NCBI RefSeq assembly: GCF_963526985.1
Contig: NZ_CAURPW010000001.1
Coordinates: 124,001 to 188,000 of the forward strand
Length of the DNA: 64,000 nt
Origin: an uncultured Campylobacter sp.
GTDB lineage: Bacteria > Campylobacterota > Campylobacteria > Campylobacterales > Campylobacteraceae
Direction: 5' to 3'
Of the stretch, positions 59,678-64,000 are shown piece by piece. Under the pieces are notes generated by a model. It did no database searches, had not been told where the DNA came from, and saw nothing but the letters and a program-made list of their open reading frames with translations. The position numbers were made by a program, and so were the translations under genes. Numbering within the stretch: position 1 is the first letter of the stretch; every line of letters begins with the position of its first letter.

Positions 59678-62229
59678 GTCAGAGTTTGGCAAAAGATATT
59701 TTAGAAATCAAAAATTTATGCGTAAGCGCCGGACAAACGCAGCTGGTGCGCGGGCTAAATTTACGACTAGCTTCTGGGCGCATAACCGCCCTCGTCGGAA
59801 AAAGCGGCAGCGGCAAGACGCTAAGCGCGCTAGCCTTGCAAGGCTTTACGCCCCCGGGCTTAAGCTCTAGCGCGGATATTTTTTTAAACGGACGAAGGCT
59901 TGACGTCGCGGCGCGGCGCGGTAAAATTTTCGCCTCCGTTATGCAAAATCCAAAAAGTGCGTTTAACCCTCTGTTAAGCATCGGCGCGCACGCTAAAGAG
60001 ACCGCGGATGCGGCGAATTCGAGCCGAAATTTAACGCCAGAAGCCGGATTTTTTAAAGCGATGGGATTAGGGCTTAAAAGAGCTAAAGCCGCTTTTAAGA
60101 ATCAGCCTTCTTCCGCGCAATCTCAAATAAAACTAGCCATGCGCGCGGTAGGGCTTGAGGAGGGCGCGCTAAAGCTATATCCGCACGAGATGAGCGGCGG
60201 CATGTTGCAACGAGCGATGATAGCTTTAGCTTTGCTTAGCGGGGCTAAATTTATCGTCGCAGACGAGCCTACGACCGACCTTGATCTCGTTTCGCAGGCT
60301 AAAATTTTAACTCTCTTGCGCGACGCGACGCGTCAAACGGGCGCGGGAGTGCTGCTGATAACGCACGATCTTTCCGTAGTGGCCAAGCTTGCAGACGATA
60401 TTTACGTGATGGAGCGGGGCGAACTAGCTCAAAGCGGCGATACGCGCGAGATATTTTTGGCGCCGACTTTGGCTGCGACAAGAGAGCTTTTGCGGGCTCA
60501 TTTTGCGCTTTATGCCGGTATGACGGGAGAGTTTAGCCGCCAAAGAACCGCAAACGAAGCTAAATTTATAAAACCAGGCGCCTATGATTTGCGGACGTTT
60601 AGCGCGCAAGTAGCGCAGGACTCTGAGCCGGGGTCTTGCAAGCTAAAATTTAGCGAGGATAAATTTACCCAAGCTAACGAGCCTAAGGAACCCGAGCAAA
60701 TTTATGCCCCGGGAGGGCTTCTTGGCGCGGCGGAGGCGAAATTTCACGCTCCAAGCGAGCCGCAAGGAGACGATCTAAAAGAAGGCTGTAAGGACGAAAA
60801 ACGCCTCTGCGCAGAGGCCAGCGACCCAAATGCTAAGACAAATCCCAAAACAAATACCCAAACGGGCACTCCTAAAAACGAACAAGACGCGCAAAGCTCG
60901 GACGAAAACAAAATAGCGCAAAACGATAAGGATATGCAAAACCGCGCTTTGAGTCCGGAAAACAGGCAAAAAACCGCTTCGGTAAGCGCAAATGACGATT
61001 TGCCTAGCCATGACGCGCCGATTTTTAAATTTAACGACGAGGCCGGTTTTTTTGAACTAAAATCTCAAGCGGCGGAGCCAAATTTAGACACGCAAGACGG
61101 GCATGTCAGCCATGACGACGGCTATATCTTTAGCTTCGGTAAAGATAACTTGCTAGAGCAAGGTAAAGATATAAACGGCGCAGACGACGAAAAAACGAGC
61201 CTTGGCGTCAAAAACAAGGTGGATAAAAGCGCCGTAAATTTAACGAAAAATCAAGCCGTTTGGGCCAAGGCGCATGCAAGCTTGATAAATGAAAACACGG
61301 AAAATAGCCCAACCCAAACGCAGAGCCAAACCGCGGACGTACAAGAGAACGTAAGTAAAATCGCGCTAGATAAGGCCGCTTCTGCCGCCTACGGGCAAAC
61401 GCGCCAGGGTAAGGCCAGGCCTAACGCAGAAGAAAATACTCGAGACTCCAAGCTCCCGCCTCTACTAAAGGCATGCGGTATCGGCTGCGGATTTGAGAAC
61501 GTGTCCTTTTTGGGCAAGCGTACGCGCAAGGACGTTTTAAGAGGCGTTAGCTTTGAGATAAGGCAGGGCGAGGCTCTGGGGCTACTGGGCAAATCAGGCT
61601 GCGGTAAAAGTACGCTAGCCAAGGTTTTGACCGGGCTTTTGCATCCTAGCGAGGGCTGGGTGGAATTTGACGGGCGTAGGCTAAATTTAACGGATTTGGA
61701 TGCAAAAAGGGAGTTTTATTCGCAAGCGCAAATCGTATTTCAAGATGCGCCAAGCGCCGTAAATCCGCGGTTAAGCGTGCGAGAAGTTATCGAAGAGCCG
61801 CTGCTATATCTAACCCGCATGCCCGCAGTGCAGCGACTAGAGCGCATAAGGCGGCTACTAAAAACGCTCGAGATAGACGAGGGTTTTTTAAACAAAAAAG
61901 CCTCGTTATTAAGCGGAGGACAGCTCTCGCGGGTAACGATTGCGCGCGCTTTGGCGGCTGAACCTAGGCTGGTCGTTTTAGACGAGGCGCTAAGCTCTCT
62001 TGACGCGCCTTTGCAAACGTCGATCCTGCGGGTGCTTGAGCGGCTAAAGGGTAAAATTTCGTTTCTTTTTATCACGCACGACATTAGGCTCGCGCGGATA
62101 TTTTGCGACCGCATCGTTTTGATGGACGAGGGGCGTATCGCGCAGACGGCTACGGCTTTTCAGAGCTTTACCTGTGCGGCGGGTAAGGAGCTAGAAGGCG
62201 CCGTGCTGCCTCCGTTTCCGAGTTTTTAG
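59674..62229 (+). CDS. nikWV: Fused double ATPase of the nickel-type ABC transporter
   Basis: 851 residues. The first ATPase (1-~288) has GKSGSGKT (42-49), signature MSGGM (173-177) and Walker B FIVADE (193-198). The second (~600-851) has GKSGCGKST near 640, LLSGGQLSR and VVLDEALSSLD. In C. jejuni these are two proteins (NikW and NikV). Here about 310 residues of Glu/Ala/Gln/Asn-rich low-complexity chain join them, carrying AKF-x-P and NL units and many AAATTT sites in DNA. Both halves look active; the linker has no recognised fold. Confidence 0.88.
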   Translation: MSQSLAKDILEIKNLCVSAGQTQLVRGLNLRLASGRITALVGKSGSGKTLSALALQGFTPPGLSSSADIFLNGRRLDVAARRGKIFASVMQNPKSAFNPLLSIGAHAKETADAANSSRNLTPEAGFFKAMGLGLKRAKAAFKNQPSSAQSQIKLAMRAVGLEEGALKLYPHEMSGGMLQRAMIALALLSGAKFIVADEPTTDLDLVSQAKILTLLRDATRQTGAGVLLITHDLSVVAKLADDIYVMERGELAQSGDTREIFLAPTLAATRELLRAHFALYAGMTGEFSRQRTANEAKFIKPGAYDLRTFSAQVAQDSEPGSCKLKFSEDKFTQANEPKEPEQIYAPGGLLGAAEAKFHAPSEPQGDDLKEGCKDEKRLCAEASDPNAKTNPKTNTQTGTPKNEQDAQSSDENKIAQNDKDMQNRALSPENRQKTASVSANDDLPSHDAPIFKFNDEAGFFELKSQAAEPNLDTQDGHVSHDDGYIFSFGKDNLLEQGKDINGADDEKTSLGVKNKVDKSAVNLTKNQAVWAKAHASLINENTENSPTQTQSQTADVQENVSKIALDKAASAAYGQTRQGKARPNAEENTRDSKLPPLLKACGIGCGFENVSFLGKRTRKDVLRGVSFEIRQGEALGLLGKSGCGKSTLAKVLTGLLHPSEGWVEFDGRRLNLTDLDAKREFYSQAQIVFQDAPSAVNPRLSVREVIEEPLLYLTRMPAVQRLERIRRLLKTLEIDEGFLNKKASLLSGGQLSRVTIARALAAEPRLVVLDEALSSLDAPLQTSILRVLERLKGKISFLFITHDIRLARIFCDRIVLMDEGRIAQTATAFQSFTCAAGKELEGAVLPPFPSF

Positions 62230-62247
62230 TCGGTTTTTTACAAATTT

Positions 62248-62272
62248 GGGCTACTTATCGGCCCGCTTTTTT
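62248..62272 (+). terminator. Intrinsic terminator after the nik-type operon
   Basis: GGGC (62248-62251) and GCCC (62261-62264), flanked by further partial pairing, followed by GCTTTTTT. It lies 19 bases after the stop of the fused ATPase. Confidence 0.65.
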
Positions 62273-63429
62273 AGCCGTTTTAAAAATTTATAGCCGATTT
62301 AAGGTTGTTACGGCGTGATATAGCGCTAGTTTTTTGTACGCCGATAAACGTTTGCAGTTAGATTTTAGTTAAACTTACTCGGCGATTAAAATAGCTTTAG
62401 CATTAAATAATCAATGTAGTTAAATTTAAATCATATTTATAAAATATCCGTCGCAAAGCCTATGGCTTTGATTTTACTTGGCTCGCTAAGACGGCTATGG
62501 CGCTACTTTGCCGCCTTTTTTATTGCTTTAAAGGGGGCTTATTTGTGGAGACGGCACACAACGGCTTAAGAGCGCCAAATCGCTTTAAAAGCAATGCCTA
62601 AAGCGTTATATCGCGCCAAAATACCGCCGTGATTTTGATGTTTGTAACAAAATTTCGGTTAAGATTAAAATAGCTAAATTTACGGTATTGCGGCAAAAAG
62701 TCGCTTTTTGGCACGAATCACAAAATTTTAGCGATCAGATCGGCATAATCGGTAAAATTTAGTAATATTTTATATATAATTCTACGAAAAATATTATGTA
62801 TTTTTGTAAATTTGCCGTATGTTAATGCGGTTTATTAAATTTTATGACCGTAAAATTACATATTCATAGATATTCTGCGCTTTAGGATTAACGAATCTCG
62901 CATTTTACGTTAAATTTGATACAAAAATACGGCAACTCAGGAGCAAGAGGCGGTAAATTTTAAATTTACAATCTATTTTTAGAAAGCCAAATCAAATCCA
63001 AGAAAAAATATTTAATATTTTTGCGGGTTAATCCCAAAAAGCTCTTAAATTTTAAACGTATGGCCAAACTCATAATCCAGCCGCAAAAACATATAAAACC
63101 GCCTAAAATTTAAAAAAATTAGAAAGTAAAAAATCATTTTTGTTTTTTAAAAAGTACCGTGCAAATTTAGCTAATTTTTCTCGTTTTATTCGTTTTTTAA
63201 AACGCGATAAATACGCGAAGCTTACGCCGTGAAAGTACGGATTTATGTGGCAAATTGGGCAAAACTGGCAAAAAATGCGCTTAAACAAACGCCAAAAATC
63301 AAAGGCGCAAACTAAAACAAATTTTCAAAAAGTATCGTGAGCCCAAAATAAAACAAATTTTTCTAAAAAATTGCCGGCGGCAAGCAAAGCGCGAGAATTA
63401 CGTTTTTTTAAATGCCGACTCGGCGGACG
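62273..63429. other. Long AT-rich spacer between the nik-type operon and xerH
   Basis: About 1.16 kb without a supported gene. It contains a CAAAGCC-TAT-GGCTTTG hairpin near 62453-62469, a GC-rich hairpin before TTTTTTATT near 62515, and the inverted pair TAATATTTT (62763-62771)-N16-AAAATATTA (62788-62796) with a TATAAT inside. A 61-codon minus-strand frame at 63103-63288 lacks support. No dif-like 11-6-11 site could be identified by eye. Confidence 0.5.
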
Positions 63430-64000
63430 TTACTCCTCGCTTAGCTCCTCGGCTACCTGCGCGGCGAGTTTTAGCTTTTCGCTATCAAAATGCGTGTAAA
63501 TGCGCGAAGTGTTTAGGCTCGCGTGCCCGAGCGCTTCTTGCACCAAAACCAGGTCTTTTTGCTTTTTGTAAAGCATCGTGGCAAAGGTATGGCGCAGCAT
63601 GTGAGCGCCGTTTTTTTCCTTACGGATTCCTGCTTTAAAGAGTATCTGCTCGACGATGCGGCTCACGTAGGCCTGCGTTAGGCGCGTGCCTTTTTTATTG
63701 ATAAAAAGATAGCCTTCTTTATTTATATAGTTTATCGCGATCGCGTCTAGGTGGGCTTCGATGAGGCGGCGTTTGATCATGACGACGCGGTATTTGTTAC
63801 CTTTGCCTCGGATTCTTATGACGTAGAGCTCGCCGTCCTCGGTTATATCTTTGCGTTTTAGACTTAGCGCCTCGCTCACGCGGATGCCGGTGAAAATGAT
63901 AATTTTGATGATGAGCTTGTTGCGATTGGCATTGCTTTTAAACTCCGCATTTTCGATCGCTTCCAAAAATCTCTTGACCTCATCCTCGCTCATAAACTCA
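63430..64000 (-). CDS. xerH: Tyrosine recombinase XerH (5' end outside window)
   Basis: A single-recombinase Xer that resolves chromosome dimers at difH in epsilonproteobacteria. The catalytic domain is complete: arginine in FTGIRVSEALSL, HMLRHTFATML (HxxR), LGHASL and the tyrosine nucleophile in TSRIYTHFD. The frame remains open past the ATG at 63993 (upstream codons read EF), so the N-terminal DNA-clamp domain lies beyond the window edge and this is a partial gene. An ordinary integrase is less likely because of the xerH-type sequence MSEDEVKRFLEAIENA. Confidence 0.88.
   Translation of the reverse strand, partial: EFMSEDEVKRFLEAIENAEFKSNANRNKLIIKIIIFTGIRVSEALSLKRKDITEDGELYVIRIRGKGNKYRVVMIKRRLIEAHLDAIAINYINKEGYLFINKKGTRLTQAYVSRIVEQILFKAGIRKEKNGAHMLRHTFATMLYKKQKDLVLVQEALGHASLNTSRIYTHFDSEKLKLAAQVAEELSEE

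Noticed and set aside
63103..63288. A 61-codon minus-strand frame with a CxxC-like stretch
   Set aside because: It lies in AT-rich spacer, has no SD and matches nothing I recognise.

Overview
The window looks like chromosomal DNA of a Campylobacter. Gene content and order match blocks known from C. jejuni: rppH-lysC-hobA-holB-folP-ligA-tlyA-ribF, a PEB4-type PpiC with fba and a MotA/OmpA pair, Rrf2-flhA, cmoB with a Cj0977-type hotdog protein, the purC-purS-purQ/SH3/plsC block, ctpA/clpB, and a nik-type ABC transporter. The base composition is clearly richer in G+C than C. jejuni. That, with very frequent AAATTT hexamers, suggests the oral showae/rectus/concisus side of the genus (inference). 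No rRNA, tRNA, CRISPR array, insertion sequence or prophage was seen.

Layout. 0.2-8.9 kb is a tightly packed plus-strand operon of housekeeping genes running from mRNA decapping to tRNA wobble modification. 9.4-12.3 kb has a Tat-exported transglutaminase-like protein, a MerT/MerP-like pair and PepD. 12.9-20.4 kb has nth (minus), a periplasmic PpiC, fba, an ExbB/MotA plus OmpA pair, a PLP enzyme and hisD. 20.4-25.8 kb is accessory: a DKNYY repeat protein, a quinone-reductase-like flavoprotein, flaC and a CopD-like membrane protein. 26-29.9 kb is the minus-strand hrcA-grpE-dnaK operon and rpsO. 30-35.5 kb runs Rrf2-flhA-DHH phosphoesterase-lipoprotein-cmoB-hotdog. 36.2-43.7 kb has a membrane-anchored MsrA-MsrB fusion, an ABC-F protein, a radical SAM protein, a hydrolase and a secreted protein. 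43.9-44.4 kb is a broken yagU. 45-53.2 kb is all minus strand (rpoD, ankyrin-like, plsC, SH3, purQ, purS, purC, ctpA). 53.3-62.2 kb is clpB and the nickel-type transporter, whose two ATPases are fused. The right edge cuts through xerH.

The most unusual content is not in the ordinary genes. (1) Intergenic spaces after cmoA, pepD, hisD, the hotdog gene and msrAB hold related palindromic repeats (called A, B and C here). Their stem sequences differ between copies while pairing and loops are kept, which is the pattern of a conserved folded RNA or a hairpin mobile element. (2) At least four otherwise standard enzymes (TlyA, the PLP enzyme, the DHH phosphoesterase and the fused nickel ATPase) carry in-frame, low-complexity insertions packed with AAATTT. 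That hexamer fits RAATTY, the site whose methylation marks DNA for uptake in C. jejuni. (3) The heat-shock genes show HspR-type (HAIR-like) sites overlapping the promoters of both clpB and hrcA, plus a degenerate CIRCE between the hrcA ribosome-binding site and start codon.

All assignments come from reading the sequence and from recalled family motifs; no database search was run.
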